Positions 18,801 through 27,761 are shown, numbered from the stretch's first letter. The stretch is 64,000 nucleotides of DNA from Halomarinibacterium sedimenti (GCF_019312585.1 NZ_JAHWDP010000003.1:515448-579447), one strand, 5' to 3'. Made by a program: numbers and translations. Notes: generated by a model not told the origin, from the letters alone.

Positions 18801-20200
18801 TATATAACATCTACTAAAGAAATTCCACCATTGGCGAAAATACTAGCAGTTATTTGACTTAATTCAAAATCTTCGTCTGCGCCAACAGTTAAGTCGTTTG
18901 CAGTTTGGAAAGCAGATGCAGAAGAACAGTTAAGACCGTTTTCGAAGGTGAAATCGTTAGGATTCTCTTCGGAACAAGGGCCTCCACCTCCACCACAACT
19001 AGTACAATCACCATAAACATCAATAGGCACTCCTTGAGCATCTATATCCACTAAAGGAGTCCAAACTCCAGCATTAGATTGCATTGCATTACCAGTAGCA
19101 GATTGTCCAAGAATATTTACTGGTGGTTGCCAAGGACCTGAAAAACCAGCATCTCCTACATAGCTAAAATCTACCCAATAAGTACCAGCTGCAAGAGATA
19201 GGCCAGTAACATCAACTGTAATTTCTTGGATTGCTCTATTGGTAGCTCCAGGAGCACTTTCTAATTGTCTGTAGGCATTACTCCATACTTTGTTAGATAA
19301 AACATTAGTCACATTATCACCCCATATTACAGAACTTCCACCTAATGAAGGATCTCCGTCCCAAATTTGAACGTTAATTTCTTGAATGGAAGCAGGAGAA
19401 GTTGGTGCTCCTGTTTGATATGCATAAAATACCAATGAAGTAATATCGTAATCATCGGCTAAAATAATATCATCAGCTATTCTGAAGTTAGCTCCAGTAT
19501 TGGCATTAGAACCATAAGTTCCCATACCTAATGTAGCATCTTGTAACATACTAACATCTGGAGGACCAGCTATACCAAAGTAAGGACCACTAGAGTAAGC
19601 CAATACAGGTGCTTGTCTCTCACCACCTAGATTGTGATAGGAAATTCCATTATAGTTTGAAGTCCTATAGGTAGTACCTACAATTCCTCTAGATGGATTT
19701 GAATACTCTGCTGCATTAGGAGCTTGCTGAGGTAATGGCAAAACTTGCTCTAGGCTTGTTCTCTGAAAAACAACAGGATTGTTTGAACCTAAAGTTGATA
19801 CATTAAGGTCCGCGGCATTTGTGTTTCTCTTAGGAAGCTTAATGTCTTGAAATCTTTGAAGAACAATAGGATTATTATTCCCTAAAGAATTCACATTTTG
19901 TTCAGCTGGAACCGCATTTATAGTTTGGTTTGAAGCTGAACGATTCTGAAGTTTACCTAGTTGTTTGTTAGAAGCGGTAACTTTTTTTGCCTTGGCAGTA
20001 GCTGCTCTAACTTTAAATTCAGGTAAAAGGTTTTCAGGATAATCAACAAGACTAGCATACGAGTCCTGATTAGAAACTTGTTTTTTTTCTGCTTTTTGAG
20101 TCGCTTTCGTTGGAGATTCCAATGTTGGCGTACTCGTACCTTTCTGACCAAAAGCCACAAAGCATAAAAGCATTGCAATTAATAAAGTAAATTTTTTCAT
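15881..20200 (-). CDS. T9SS type A sorting domain protein with tandem repeats and PA domain
   Basis: A 1439-residue secreted protein. A signal peptide (MKKFTLLIAMLLCFVAFGQ) is followed by a low-complexity region, a beta-rich domain near residues 190-395, then three near-identical 178-residue repeats (about 397-930) that each contain SVFWVVTSSSSVGN or a close variant. Next is a domain with DDCDPGTPDAPGVWYKW, a protease-associated (PA) domain near 1140-1270 (KIAVLRRGSCEFGVKALAAQ), and a type A sorting domain (FYPNPANDRLNL to the end). It is exported by T9SS. No catalytic site is evident, so an adhesive or scaffolding role is inferred. Confidence 0.92.
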   Translation of the reverse strand: MKKFTLLIAMLLCFVAFGQKGTSTPTLESPTKATQKAEKKQVSNQDSYASLVDYPENLLPEFKVRAATAKAKKVTASNKQLGKLQNRSASNQTINAVPAEQNVNSLGNNNPIVLQRFQDIKLPKRNTNAADLNVSTLGSNNPVVFQRTSLEQVLPLPQQAPNAAEYSNPSRGIVGTTYRTSNYNGISYHNLGGERQAPVLAYSSGPYFGIAGPPDVSMLQDATLGMGTYGSNANTGANFRIADDIILADDYDITSLVFYAYQTGAPTSPASIQEINVQIWDGDPSLGGSSVIWGDNVTNVLSNKVWSNAYRQLESAPGATNRAIQEITVDVTGLSLAAGTYWVDFSYVGDAGFSGPWQPPVNILGQSATGNAMQSNAGVWTPLVDIDAQGVPIDVYGDCTSCGGGGGPCSEENPNDFTFENGLNCSSASAFQTANDLTVGADEDFELSQITASIFANGGISLVDVIYYDNAGGLPGTVIGSELGLVPSSQAVIGSNFGFDVNEIVLDVTPFTFAGQAGVPTTYWVELSVTDGGATGSVFWVVTSSSSVGNSTALFDGGWAIFDPALDGVYIWDGTCIPLGGGGGGPCDEENPNDFTFENGLNCSSASAFQTANDVTVGADEDFELSQITASIFANGGIALVDVIYYDDAGGLPGAVIGSEAGLVPSSQAVIGSNFGFDVNEIVLDVTPFTFAGQAGVPTTYWVELSVTDGGATGSVFWVVTSSSSVGNGTALFDGGWAIFDPALDGVYIWDGTCIPLGGGGGGPCDEENPNDFTFENGLNCSSASAFQTANDVTVGADEDFELDQITASIFANGGIASVDVIYYDDAGGLPGAVIGSQAGIVPTTQAVIGSNFGFDVNEIVLDVTPFTFAGQAGVPTTYWVELSVTDGGATGSVFWVVTSSTSVGNGTALFDGGWAIFDPALDGVYIWSGTCTPIGGGGVTYDDCEGALEISCGDTVIGDTLSATVDAVDDCDPGTPDAPGVWYKWTDTSGLPANVLLSTCSPNTDYDTQIAVFTGDCTGGLVCLAANDDSPNCTDFQSEVEFESDGSSTYYFMIHGFGGDTGTFELSMSCTLIPPDNDMIVNAIDLDEVGCPFTDEDVVMPAATTENGTPTDCDITGAAGVWYKFTPEGDGFITGTIATPGPGVGSTNLTVNNGPLAGDYNPVAASFGGAIPLDPLTEDAAVVIDDDTTGDPNDACDPVLNGVDLNGKIAVLRRGSCEFGVKALAAQNAGAVAVVVVNNQPGDPIVMGGGAVGDQVTIPVVMISDVEGEPIITELLAANTVNMSLWSVFADVSSVTFYTAPDETSTEDELVLVDWWQNQCLPSVTATIPVVAGQAYYCFVVNTGAVTDIIFDNCQLSVDSNEIEGFAFYPNPANDRLNLTSIDNIDSVALYNILGQKVIDLNVNATTTQVDVSRLSVGTYILKVSSNGQTGTYKVIKK
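17391..18995 (-). repeat. Three tandem 534-bp coding repeats
   Basis: The same landmark (AAGTTCCA and flanks) recurs at 17407, 17941 and 18475, an exact period of 534 bp or 178 codons. Long stretches between copies are identical at the DNA level, including third codon positions, which points to recent duplication or ongoing gene conversion. Confidence 0.95.
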
Positions 20201-20326
20201 AATTTATATTAATAGATTAGTTAATAAGAGTTAAAAATATTCAAAAAAAAGGGAACTTCAAAAGATTTTTCAAACAAGATTTTTTTTTATTTTGAAATGC
20301 TTACTTTTTTTCGATAAAAAACAAAA

Positions 20327-20350
20327 AAAACCAGCTATACCGCTGGTTTT
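20327..20350 (-). terminator. Intrinsic terminator after fabI
   Basis: AAACCAGC and GCTGGTTT pair around TATACC. On the reverse strand the stem is followed by a T run, ending fabI 25 bp after its stop. The stem could also work in the forward direction. Confidence 0.8.
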
Positions 20351-20374
20351 CTATTTTTTGTTTTTTTTAAATTT

Positions 20375-21187
20375 TTACTTTATAAAGCCTTCCATTACTT
20401 CATTACTTACTCCCATATTCGAAAATCCACCATCATTATATAGGTTTTGAAGGGTAACTCGCTTAGTTAAATCGCTAAAAAGAGAAATGGTATAGTTCGC
20501 ACAATCCATGGCAGTAGCATTTCCCAAAGGAGACATTTTTTCAGCATACGCTATAAAACCATCAAATCCTTTTACACCTTGACCCGCTGTGGTTGGTGTT
20601 GGAGATTGTGAAATTGTATTCACCCTTACCTTCTTATCCTTACCAAAGAAATACCCAAAACTTCTCGCAATAGATTCTAAATAAGCCTTATTATCTGCCA
20701 TATCGTTATAGTCTGGAAATACTCTTTGTGCAGCCATGTAAGTTAAAGCTACAATACTTCCCCACTCATTCATAGCATCCTTTTTATACAATACTTGCAT
20801 GGTTTTATGAAAAGAAAGTGCAGAAACATCCCATCCTTTATGCGTCCAATCGTAATTTTGATCTGTATAGTGTTTTCCCTTTCTAACATTTACAGACATC
20901 CCAATAGAATGAAGCACAAAATCCAATTTCCCACCTAGAATCTCCATGGCCTTTTCAACAAGGTTTTCAAGGTCTTCTATACTAGTAGCATCTGCTGGAA
21001 TTATTTGCGAACCTGTTTTTTTCGCCAATTCATTAATTTGACCCATACGCATGGCTATGGGCGCATTGGTTAACACAATTGCACCTCCTTCTTCATGAAC
21101 TCTCTCGGCCGTTTTCCAAGCAATTGAATTCTCGTCCAAGGCACCAAATATAATTCCTCTTTTCCCTTTTAATAAGTTATAAGCCAT
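20375..21187 (-). CDS. fabI: Enoyl-[acyl-carrier-protein] reductase, NADH
   Basis: A 270-residue short-chain dehydrogenase of the FabI class. The cofactor loop is GIIFGALDENSIAW, and the catalytic Tyr and Lys are in DYNDMADNKAYLESIA with the FabI spacing Y-x6-K (about residues 161-168). ISQSPTPTTAGQGVKGF near the end is the substrate-binding loop. It reduces the enoyl-ACP double bond, the last step of each fatty acid elongation cycle. It is 33 bp downstream of recN and followed by a terminator. Confidence 0.94.
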   Translation of the reverse strand: MAYNLLKGKRGIIFGALDENSIAWKTAERVHEEGGAIVLTNAPIAMRMGQINELAKKTGSQIIPADATSIEDLENLVEKAMEILGGKLDFVLHSIGMSVNVRKGKHYTDQNYDWTHKGWDVSALSFHKTMQVLYKKDAMNEWGSIVALTYMAAQRVFPDYNDMADNKAYLESIARSFGYFFGKDKKVRVNTISQSPTPTTAGQGVKGFDGFIAYAEKMSPLGNATAMDCANYTISLFSDLTKRVTLQNLYNDGGFSNMGVSNEVMEGFIK

Positions 21188-21220
21188 AGTAAAGTTGTTT
21201 AGTTATTTTGTAAATATACA

Positions 21221-22873
21221 TTAATTCAATAATTGTTTTGCATGTGCAATTGCCGATTCACTCACAGAACTTCCGCCAATCATTTGTGCAATTTCAACAA
21301 TACGTTCTTCCAATGTTAATTCTGTGATTTGCGTAATTGTGCTTTCTTTACCCACTACTTTAAATACCTTTTTATGATAATCACCTTTGGCCGCAATTTG
21401 TGGTAAATGTGTGATACTAATGAGTTGCCCCTTTTTACTCATCTGAGACAAAATTAAAGCCATTTTATGAGCAATTTCCCCCGATACACCCGTATCAATT
21501 TCATCAAAAATAATGGTAGGAAGATTCTTAAAGCTAGCCGTTACCGCTTTTAAAGAAAGCATTACCCTGCTTAATTCTCCGCCAGATGCAATTTTTTGAA
21601 TAGGCCCTGGCACAACCCCTTTATTTGCCGAAAAAAGCAATGCCAATTCATCAGTTCCATTTTTCCTAAATTGATTAGTTGGTTTCAACTCAAACAGAAA
21701 TTGTGCGTTTGGCAATCCCAAATCTTTTAAATAGAACTCTAACTTTTCTTTTAATTTGGGAAAGACCTTTTTACGCTCTTCATGTATCGATTCTCCGAAT
21801 TTCTTTAGAGACACCTCAAGGTCTTTTTTCTTTTGTTTTGCCTCTGAAATTTTATCGTCAATTGTTTCAAAATCTGACACTTTTAATGCTAGTTCCTTTT
21901 CTATATGCAGAAGTTCTTCAATAGTAGAAACCTGGTGTTTTTGTTGTAGTCTATATAGATTCTGAAGGGTGTTGTTAACTTGTTCCAATAATTCAGGATC
22001 TGCCTCCAAACTTTCAGCAGAATCTTGCAATTCCTCGGCAAGATCTTCTAATTCAATGTGAAGTGAATTGATACGATTCCATAAATCTTCATAGGATTGA
22101 CTATAAGCCTTTATCTTGGAAAGTTGGAGCCTTATTTCAGTTACCGTAACTAAGGAACCTATATTTTCTTCAAAAATAAGTTGAGAGGCTTTTGATAGCA
22201 CTTCTTGAATTTCTTCGGCATTATTAAGCTTTTCAAAAGTTTCTTCTAATGTTATTTGATCTATTTTGGAAAGCTCTACACTTTTTAATTCTTCAAATAA
22301 AAATTGGTTGTAATCCCATTCCTTTGCCGCACTCTCCTTAGCTTCAATTAGTTTATCGAGTCGTTCCGCTACTTCATAAAACTCTCTTAATGCAATAGTA
22401 TACTCACTAAGTCTATTTTCATTGCCTGCAAGTGTATCAATTATTTCTAATTGGTATTTTTCAGAAAAAAGGCTTTGTGTATCAAATTGACTGTGGATAT
22501 CAATTAAATATTCTCCTAAAGTCTGTACTTGCTGCAATGAAGCGGGTGTGTCATTTACAAAAGCTCTGGATTTACCACTGGGAAGAATCTCTCTCCTTAA
22601 AAAAGTATGGTCTTCATAATCCAAATCTAACCTTGAAAAAACATCCTTTAGATTATAATGCCCAATATGAAATTCTGCTTCCACGATACATTTCTCTAAT
22701 GGATTTCTCACCACTTTTATATCTGCTCTTTTCCCTAAAACCAAAGACAAAGCATCTAGTAATATGGATTTTCCAGCACCCGTTTCACCAGTAACAATAG
22801 TTAGACCCGAGTTAAAATCTACTCGTATATCTTTAATTAAGGCATAATTTTTTATTGAAAGACTGGCTACCAA
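21221..22873 (-). CDS. recN: DNA repair protein RecN
   Basis: A 550-residue SMC-like ATPase. Walker A is VTGETGAGKSILLDALSLVL near residues 28-47; a long coiled coil runs from about 150 to 370; the ABC signature SGGELSRVMLSLKAV and Walker B TIIFDEIDTGVSGEIA follow. RecN acts in double-strand break repair. A TACTTTTG box at 22902-22909 (reverse strand) lies 28 bp before the start. Full family length. Confidence 0.95.
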   Translation of the reverse strand: MVASLSIKNYALIKDIRVDFNSGLTIVTGETGAGKSILLDALSLVLGKRADIKVVRNPLEKCIVEAEFHIGHYNLKDVFSRLDLDYEDHTFLRREILPSGKSRAFVNDTPASLQQVQTLGEYLIDIHSQFDTQSLFSEKYQLEIIDTLAGNENRLSEYTIALREFYEVAERLDKLIEAKESAAKEWDYNQFLFEELKSVELSKIDQITLEETFEKLNNAEEIQEVLSKASQLIFEENIGSLVTVTEIRLQLSKIKAYSQSYEDLWNRINSLHIELEDLAEELQDSAESLEADPELLEQVNNTLQNLYRLQQKHQVSTIEELLHIEKELALKVSDFETIDDKISEAKQKKKDLEVSLKKFGESIHEERKKVFPKLKEKLEFYLKDLGLPNAQFLFELKPTNQFRKNGTDELALLFSANKGVVPGPIQKIASGGELSRVMLSLKAVTASFKNLPTIIFDEIDTGVSGEIAHKMALILSQMSKKGQLISITHLPQIAAKGDYHKKVFKVVGKESTITQITELTLEERIVEIAQMIGGSSVSESAIAHAKQLLN

Positions 22874-22901
22874 GGGTCTATTGTTTTGGCTTTATTAGAT
22901 A

Positions 22902-22909
22902 CAAAAGTA
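22902..22909 (-). promoter_or_regulatory. Candidate -7 box for recN
   Basis: TACTTTTG on the reverse strand fits TAnnTTTG, 28 bp before the recN ATG. Confidence 0.5.
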
Positions 22910-22954
22910 CACCCCTAAAGTAAGGGAGATTTATATTTTTAACAAGAAAAGAAA

Positions 22955-23845
22955 TTATAATCTTATGTTGCTCCAATTACTACGACGAGTAGGTGCAATT
23001 CTGTTTAAATTTGTCACCAAAGTATTGATGTCGACTTGAGGGCCTCCAGAAAAAATGCTAGTTATTTCATCAGATTTAGCATCAAAGAATGTTCGTAAAA
23101 GATAAGAATTGGGTCTACGATCATTAACACTTTTAAGTTGAGCAATGGCGTCGATAATTTTAAGCTTGCCTTCTCGTGTATTACTCTCCATTTTATCGAG
23201 TCCAAGCCTATGATAAGTATATAATGCATCTCTATATTCTTGGTAAACATTGGAAACAATAGCATCATTATATCTGTATCGAGACTGGCTACCATCGGTA
23301 GCTTTCCAACCACTAAAATTACTAGATGCAGCGTTATTTACAATTTGTTTTGCAATAACAAAAAATTCATCTCCACCATTTGGAGCAAAAGAATCTGCGT
23401 CAAGGCCTATAAGGGTATACACGTGATATGCCAATACAGAAACTAAATTAGAATCAAATGTATTTATATTAAACACTAGGGGTTGAAACTCTGAATATTC
23501 AAAATTGAATTGCCTATCGTTGTAATTATACATAGGCGAGTCGTAAGTAGAGTTAAAAACCGTTCTAGAAGATTGAACTTGCAAAGATCCTGAGAAACTT
23601 GTCGATTCGAAACTGGAAATAATCAAAGTAAAGTTACAATCGATTCGCTCTTGATTTTTAAACTCTCTATTTGTCCAAGTTGTATTATTTAAAAACTCTG
23701 TAAGCTGATCTTCTAGTGTTCTAAACACTTGATAATTAGGTTGTCCTGTTTGCTCTGCATCTATGGTAACAGTAGCGTTAAGCTCTTGGGCCTGAATAGC
23801 CACTGCACATAATCCACAAAAAAATAAAGTAATAATGTTACGCAT
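22955..23845 (-). CDS. DUF4835 family protein (PorD-like)
   Basis: A 296-residue exported protein with a clear signal peptide (IITLFFCGLCAVAIQAQ). The body matches DUF4835 by ELNATVTIDAEQTGQPN, DQLTEFLNNTTWTN and the SNWSNIRL end. In the Bacteroidetes this family sits beside coaBC and has been linked to the type IX secretion/gliding apparatus as PorD; I give that link with moderate certainty. It overlaps coaBC by 8 bp, so the two are translated from one mRNA. Confidence 0.85.
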   Translation of the reverse strand: MRNIITLFFCGLCAVAIQAQELNATVTIDAEQTGQPNYQVFRTLEDQLTEFLNNTTWTNREFKNQERIDCNFTLIISSFESTSFSGSLQVQSSRTVFNSTYDSPMYNYNDRQFNFEYSEFQPLVFNINTFDSNLVSVLAYHVYTLIGLDADSFAPNGGDEFFVIAKQIVNNAASSNFSGWKATDGSQSRYRYNDAIVSNVYQEYRDALYTYHRLGLDKMESNTREGKLKIIDAIAQLKSVNDRRPNSYLLRTFFDAKSDEITSIFSGGPQVDINTLVTNLNRIAPTRRSNWSNIRL

Positions 23846-25049
23846 CTATGTTATCTAAAATGTATTGTAAAATATCTCTTGCTACTTCTTCTTTTTCTTT
23901 AACTGAAAAAGGGGTCACTTTATTGTTTGGCGCTAAGAGCGTCACTTTGTTGGTGTCTGCACCAAATCCAACTCCTTTATCGTTAAGCGAATTTAATACA
24001 ATTAAATCTAAATTCTTTTTCTGAAGCTTAGTTTTTCCATTATCAAGTTCGTTTTCAGTCTCCAGAGCGAACCCTACCAAAAACTGATGTTTCTTTATTC
24101 TTCCTAAAGAAGCTAAAATATCTTCTGTTTTTTCTAAGTGCAAATTGAAGGCATCTTCCTTCTTTTTAATCTTTTGCTTAGCAACAGTTTTGGGACGGTA
24201 GTCTGCCACGGCTGCACTTAAAATTGCGATATCTGCTTTTGGGAAAGTTTTATGAGCAGCATCGTACATTTCCTTGGCAGAGGTCACTTTGACGAGGGAT
24301 ATTGTGTCAAACCTAACTGTTTGGTGACTTGGGCCAGATATGAGTGTAACTTCAGCTCCCATAGAAGCCGCTATATTTGCCAAAGCATAGCCCATTTTTC
24401 CACTGGAATGATTTCCAATAAATCGAACAGGATCCAAAGCCTCATACGTTGGTCCCGCTGTAATCATTATTTTTTTTCCGCGTAAGGGTAGATTTTTTAC
24501 AATATCGTTTTCAATAAAAGAAACAATATCCTCAGGCTCTGCCATACGTCCTTGCCCAATTAATCCACTAGCCAATTCCCCATGTGTCGCAGGAATGATA
24601 ATATTACCAAAGCTTTTTAGTTTATCGAATGTTTTTTCTGTTGACGGATGTTGATACATATCTAAGTCCATCGCAGGCGCAAAATAGACCGGGCATTTTG
24701 CCGAAAGATAGGTCGCAACCAATAAGTTATCACTATTACCCGTAGCCATTTTAGAAAGTGTATTGGCTGTAGCAGGAGCTATTATAAATAAATCTGCCCA
24801 AAGGCCTAACTCGACATGGTTATTCCATTGGGCATTTTCATTTTCTTCGTCTGTAAAAGACGATAAAACTTCATTTTTAGAAAGGGTAGAAAGTGTTAAG
24901 GGTGTAACAAATTCTTTTGCCGAAGGCGTCAAAATAACTTTTACTTCAGCTCCTTTTTTTACTAATAAACGAACTAGAATTGCACTTTTATAAGCAGCGA
25001 TACCGGCAGTAACACCAAGTAATATTTTTTTACCGCTTAAAATAGACAT
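23838..25049 (-). CDS. coaBC: Bifunctional phosphopantothenoylcysteine decarboxylase / phosphopantothenate-cysteine ligase
   Basis: A 403-residue two-domain enzyme. The CoaC flavoprotein domain (1-180) has GVTAGIAAYKS, the catalytic His in WNNHVELG (residue 78) and PAMDLDMYQHP. The CoaB ligase domain starts near ITAGPTYEALDPVRFIGNHSSGKMG and ends with LNSLNDKGVGFGADTNKV. It makes 4'-phosphopantetheine in CoA synthesis. In the substrate clamp the usual Cys is Ser (ELASGLIGQGRMAEP, Ser161), which may be normal in this lineage. It is followed by the DUF4835 gene (8-bp overlap) and preceded by rpoZ (4 bp). Confidence 0.94.
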   Translation of the reverse strand: MSILSGKKILLGVTAGIAAYKSAILVRLLVKKGAEVKVILTPSAKEFVTPLTLSTLSKNEVLSSFTDEENENAQWNNHVELGLWADLFIIAPATANTLSKMATGNSDNLLVATYLSAKCPVYFAPAMDLDMYQHPSTEKTFDKLKSFGNIIIPATHGELASGLIGQGRMAEPEDIVSFIENDIVKNLPLRGKKIMITAGPTYEALDPVRFIGNHSSGKMGYALANIAASMGAEVTLISGPSHQTVRFDTISLVKVTSAKEMYDAAHKTFPKADIAILSAAVADYRPKTVAKQKIKKKEDAFNLHLEKTEDILASLGRIKKHQFLVGFALETENELDNGKTKLQKKNLDLIVLNSLNDKGVGFGADTNKVTLLAPNNKVTPFSVKEKEEVARDILQYILDNIDA

Positions 25050-25053
25050 TTTG

Positions 25054-25389
25054 CTATTCTTCTATTGCTTCGTCTGCCGTATTACGGTAGTAAATTTTAT
25101 CTTCCAACCATTCTTGAACGGCAAGCGCATGTGGCTTAGGAAGTCTTTCGTAAAACTTAGACACTTCTATTTGCTCTTTGTTTTCAAAGATTTCCTCAAG
25201 GCTATCGTTGTACGTAGCAAACTCATCTAATTTTTCTAAAAGCTCTTTTTTAATGTCTCCGTTAATCTGGCCAGCTCTTTTTGAAATAATAGAAATAGCT
25301 TCGTAGATATTTCCTGTCTTTGCATCAAGCAAGTTTTTATCAATAGTTGTAGTATTGATAGGCGCGTCAGAATTTTTTATATCGTTCAT
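25054..25389 (-). CDS. rpoZ: DNA-directed RNA polymerase subunit omega
   Basis: A 111-residue protein of the RpoZ/RPB6 family in its Bacteroidetes form: DAKTGNIYEAISIISKRAGQI is the conserved core near residues 24-44, followed by an acidic C-terminal extension. Omega helps assemble and stabilise RNA polymerase. Gene order bamD-rpoZ-coaBC-DUF4835 on the reverse strand, with short spacers (38 bp and 4 bp), is typical for flavobacteria and suggests one operon. Confidence 0.88.
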   Translation of the reverse strand: MNDIKNSDAPINTTTIDKNLLDAKTGNIYEAISIISKRAGQINGDIKKELLEKLDEFATYNDSLEEIFENKEQIEVSKFYERLPKPHALAVQEWLEDKIYYRNTADEAIEE

Positions 25390-25427
25390 AATTGTAAAAT
25401 ATTTGCTTCTATTAAGGATATTCCTTT

Positions 25428-26243
25428 TTAATTTTCTGTGTTATATTGTGAAAGTCTTTTTTCTACATCTTGTAAAATTTCATCGGCATCTTGCTTTAGC
25501 TCCCCTTCTTTAAAGTATTTCAAAAAACTTTGATAGTACTTTTTTGTTTGATTTAATCTTTCTTGAACCAAATAAGGCACACTGTTTATAGCAAGTAAAT
25601 ACGAAGCTTCCATTCTTCCGTAGAAAGCTTGCTGTCTATATTTGGAACCAGGATGGTCTAAAATAAAATTCTCAAAACTCTCAATCGCTGCCTTGTAATC
25701 TGAAATTCTTAAAAATTGATTAGCCGTCTCGTAATCTTTCTTTTCGAGTTTTTCTTTTAGCTCGGTTACCATCGCATTCGCATTGGGTCGGTATTCAGAA
25801 TTTGGAAATTTATCTACAAATCCCTGAAGCTTTTCCAAAGCAGTATAGGTATCTTTTTGATCTAAAGAATACCGAGGTGATAACTCATAATAACTCTTTG
25901 CGGAGCGATATGACGCTATTTCAACACTATCACTCTTGGGATAGGAAATTACAAATCGCTCAAATTGATATCCCGAAAGATAAAAGTCCTCAAGATTGTA
26001 AAAAGTATTGGCATAACGAAACATTAAAGGTTCTGCCTGAGGCTTCCCTCGATAGGCAGGGACAATTTGTTCCATTAAAGCCAAGGCCTTTTTATATTTT
26101 CCCGCTTTATAAAGGGAATCTGCAGCTGTGTATTTCTTTGCAGAATCGTCCGATCTAAGTAGCTTTTGATAGGAACTACAAGAGGATAAAAGTACGGCTG
26201 CAAAAATAAATAAAAGGCTCTTTTTCATTGTTTTAAAAAACAT
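25428..26243 (-). CDS. bamD: Outer membrane protein assembly factor BamD
   Basis: A 271-residue lipoprotein. The lipobox is LLSSC near residue 22, so the mature protein begins at Cys and is anchored in the outer membrane. Tetratricopeptide-like repeats follow (AADSLYKAGKYKKALALMEQ, FPNSEYRPNANAMV, DYKAAIESFENFILDHPGS). BamD is the essential lipoprotein of the beta-barrel assembly machine. A TACTTTTG box at 26248-26255 ends 4 bp before this ATG, which fits a leaderless mRNA; the ATG at 26228 (MKKSLLFIF) is the alternative start. Confidence 0.9.
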   Translation of the reverse strand: MFFKTMKKSLLFIFAAVLLSSCSSYQKLLRSDDSAKKYTAADSLYKAGKYKKALALMEQIVPAYRGKPQAEPLMFRYANTFYNLEDFYLSGYQFERFVISYPKSDSVEIASYRSAKSYYELSPRYSLDQKDTYTALEKLQGFVDKFPNSEYRPNANAMVTELKEKLEKKDYETANQFLRISDYKAAIESFENFILDHPGSKYRQQAFYGRMEASYLLAINSVPYLVQERLNQTKKYYQSFLKYFKEGELKQDADEILQDVEKRLSQYNTEN

Positions 26244-26247
26244 CGTG

Positions 26248-26255
26248 CAAAAGTA
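26248..26255 (-). promoter_or_regulatory. -7 box abutting the bamD start
   Basis: TACTTTTG on the reverse strand ends 4 bases before the ATG at 26243 and would drive bamD-rpoZ-coaBC-DUF4835. Confidence 0.5.
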
Positions 26256-26363
26256 GTGAAATTAAAGTGATTACAAAAACTAATTTATGGGACTAAAATA
26301 CCCTTTCTATAAAGAGTCAACATCCTTTTCTGAAAAGTTTAACGCACTATTAAACAATTCATT

Positions 26364-27239
26364 TTAAAAGGATGCCACAAAAGAAGCGATCTTTTTCTTT
26401 AAATTCTCGCTAGCACCTACCAATGGTAGCCTAACAGTGTCACCGCAAATTCCTAATTCTTTAAAAACTATTTTTATCCCCACTGGATTTCCTTCGGCAA
26501 AAATATAATCGATGGCAGGCGCTAATTTATAGTGAATAGCATACGCCTCATCCACTTTTCTGTTTAATCCTAATCGGATCATTTCTGAAAATTCTTTTGG
26601 AAAACCTTCTCCAATTACCGAAATTACACCCGCTCCGCCTGCCAACACCATAGGTAACGCAATCATATCGTCACCAGAAATCACCAAAAAGTCACTAGGA
26701 GTGCCATCTATCATTCGCATGGCTTGCACAATATCGCCTGCAGCTTCCTTAATAGCTACAATATTTTCAAAATCATTGGCCAATCGAACTACGGTTTCAG
26801 GAAGCATATTACTGGCTGTTCTTACCGGCACATTATATAAAATAATGGGCAATGGACTTGCTTTGGAAATAGCCGCAAAATGCTGATAAATACCTTCTTG
26901 CGAAGGTTTGTTATACATTGGGGATACCGAAAGTATTGCGGTAAAGGCAGAAAGATCTCTTGTCTTTAATTCGTTAACAACAGCTTGTGTATCGTTACCC
27001 CCAACACCAAGTACTAATGGTAATCTATCATTATTAACCTCAATGACAGTGTCTATAACTAATTTTTTTTCCTCTTTAGTAAGGGTCACACTTTCCCCTG
27101 TGGTACCTAAAACCACCAAATATTCAATGCCATTTTCAACTTGAAAGTTAACAACACGTTTTAACCCTTCAACATCAACTTTAAAATCGTTTGTAAACGG
27201 AGTAACCAGCGCTACTCCTGTACCCATAAGTGCTTTCAT
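26364..27239 (-). CDS. dapA: 4-hydroxy-tetrahydrodipicolinate synthase
   Basis: A 291-residue TIM-barrel enzyme. It shows [17 protein letters not shown] at the start, [15 protein letters not shown], the catalytic Tyr in [13 protein letters not shown] (about residue 136) and the Schiff-base Lys in [12 protein letters not shown] (about 164). It condenses pyruvate with aspartate semialdehyde in the lysine/diaminopimelate pathway; dapF is also in this window. The DUF6913 gene ends directly before it, so they are co-transcribed. Confidence 0.95.
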   Translation of the reverse strand: MKALMGTGVALVTPFTNDFKVDVEGLKRVVNFQVENGIEYLVVLGTTGESVTLTKEEKKLVIDTVIEVNNDRLPLVLGVGGNDTQAVVNELKTRDLSAFTAILSVSPMYNKPSQEGIYQHFAAISKASPLPIILYNVPVRTASNMLPETVVRLANDFENIVAIKEAAGDIVQAMRMIDGTPSDFLVISGDDMIALPMVLAGGAGVISVIGEGFPKEFSEMIRLGLNRKVDEAYAIHYKLAPAIDYIFAEGNPVGIKIVFKELGICGDTVRLPLVGASENLKKKIASFVASF

Positions 27240-27761
27240 CTATACTTTATTTAAAAGGGTTATATATTTCTTTAATTCGGCTGTAAAAGTAGGCAAATCG
27301 TTTGTGGAAACCGCAATTAATAAGTCGTATAATCGTGGGTCTGCATCCTTAAAACCAACTTTAAATTTTGCTTTACTTTCTGAAACCAATAAATCTAAAA
27401 ACCTGTGTTTTCCATCATACAATCCCACTAAAACATCAAAATCTCGTTCTAAAAATTCCTTTGCATTCTGATTTTGAATTTCACCTTTCCAATTAAAATC
27501 TTTGTTATTTATCTGATTTTGCTGAAGTGTAGGTAACTTCTTTTTCACTTCCATAAATGAAAAAACCTTTACATCTTTAGGTTGCAATCCGAATATTTTT
27601 GAAAAATCATGGAGTTTTTCAAAGTCCTGAAACAACATCTCATCTACCAAAAATCCTAGGGTTTTCATCTTCGAATTTATCTGCGAAGTATCCCTATTTT
27701 TTATATTCTTTTCGGTATGTTTTTGTAAGGCTCTTTTTTTTAAATTTTCAAACATTCTCAA
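27240..27761 (-). CDS. DUF6913 family protein
   Basis: A 173-residue cytoplasmic protein. I recognise it as DUF6913 by its layout and its place directly beside dapA in flavobacteria. Landmarks are a basic N-terminus (FENLKKRALQKH), TLGFLVDEMLFQDFE and DVLVGLYDGKHRFLDLLVSES. No catalytic motif is visible and the function is unknown. Its stop touches the dapA start (27239/27240), which suggests translational coupling. Confidence 0.75.
   Translation of the reverse strand: MRMFENLKKRALQKHTEKNIKNRDTSQINSKMKTLGFLVDEMLFQDFEKLHDFSKIFGLQPKDVKVFSFMEVKKKLPTLQQNQINNKDFNWKGEIQNQNAKEFLERDFDVLVGLYDGKHRFLDLLVSESKAKFKVGFKDADPRLYDLLIAVSTNDLPTFTAELKKYITLLNKV

Noticed and set aside
17391..18995. CRISPR-like repetition
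   Set aside because: The unit is 534 bp, in frame and part of a coding repeat.
22432..22794. 120-codon frame opposite recN
   Set aside because: Shadow of recN with no recognisable features.
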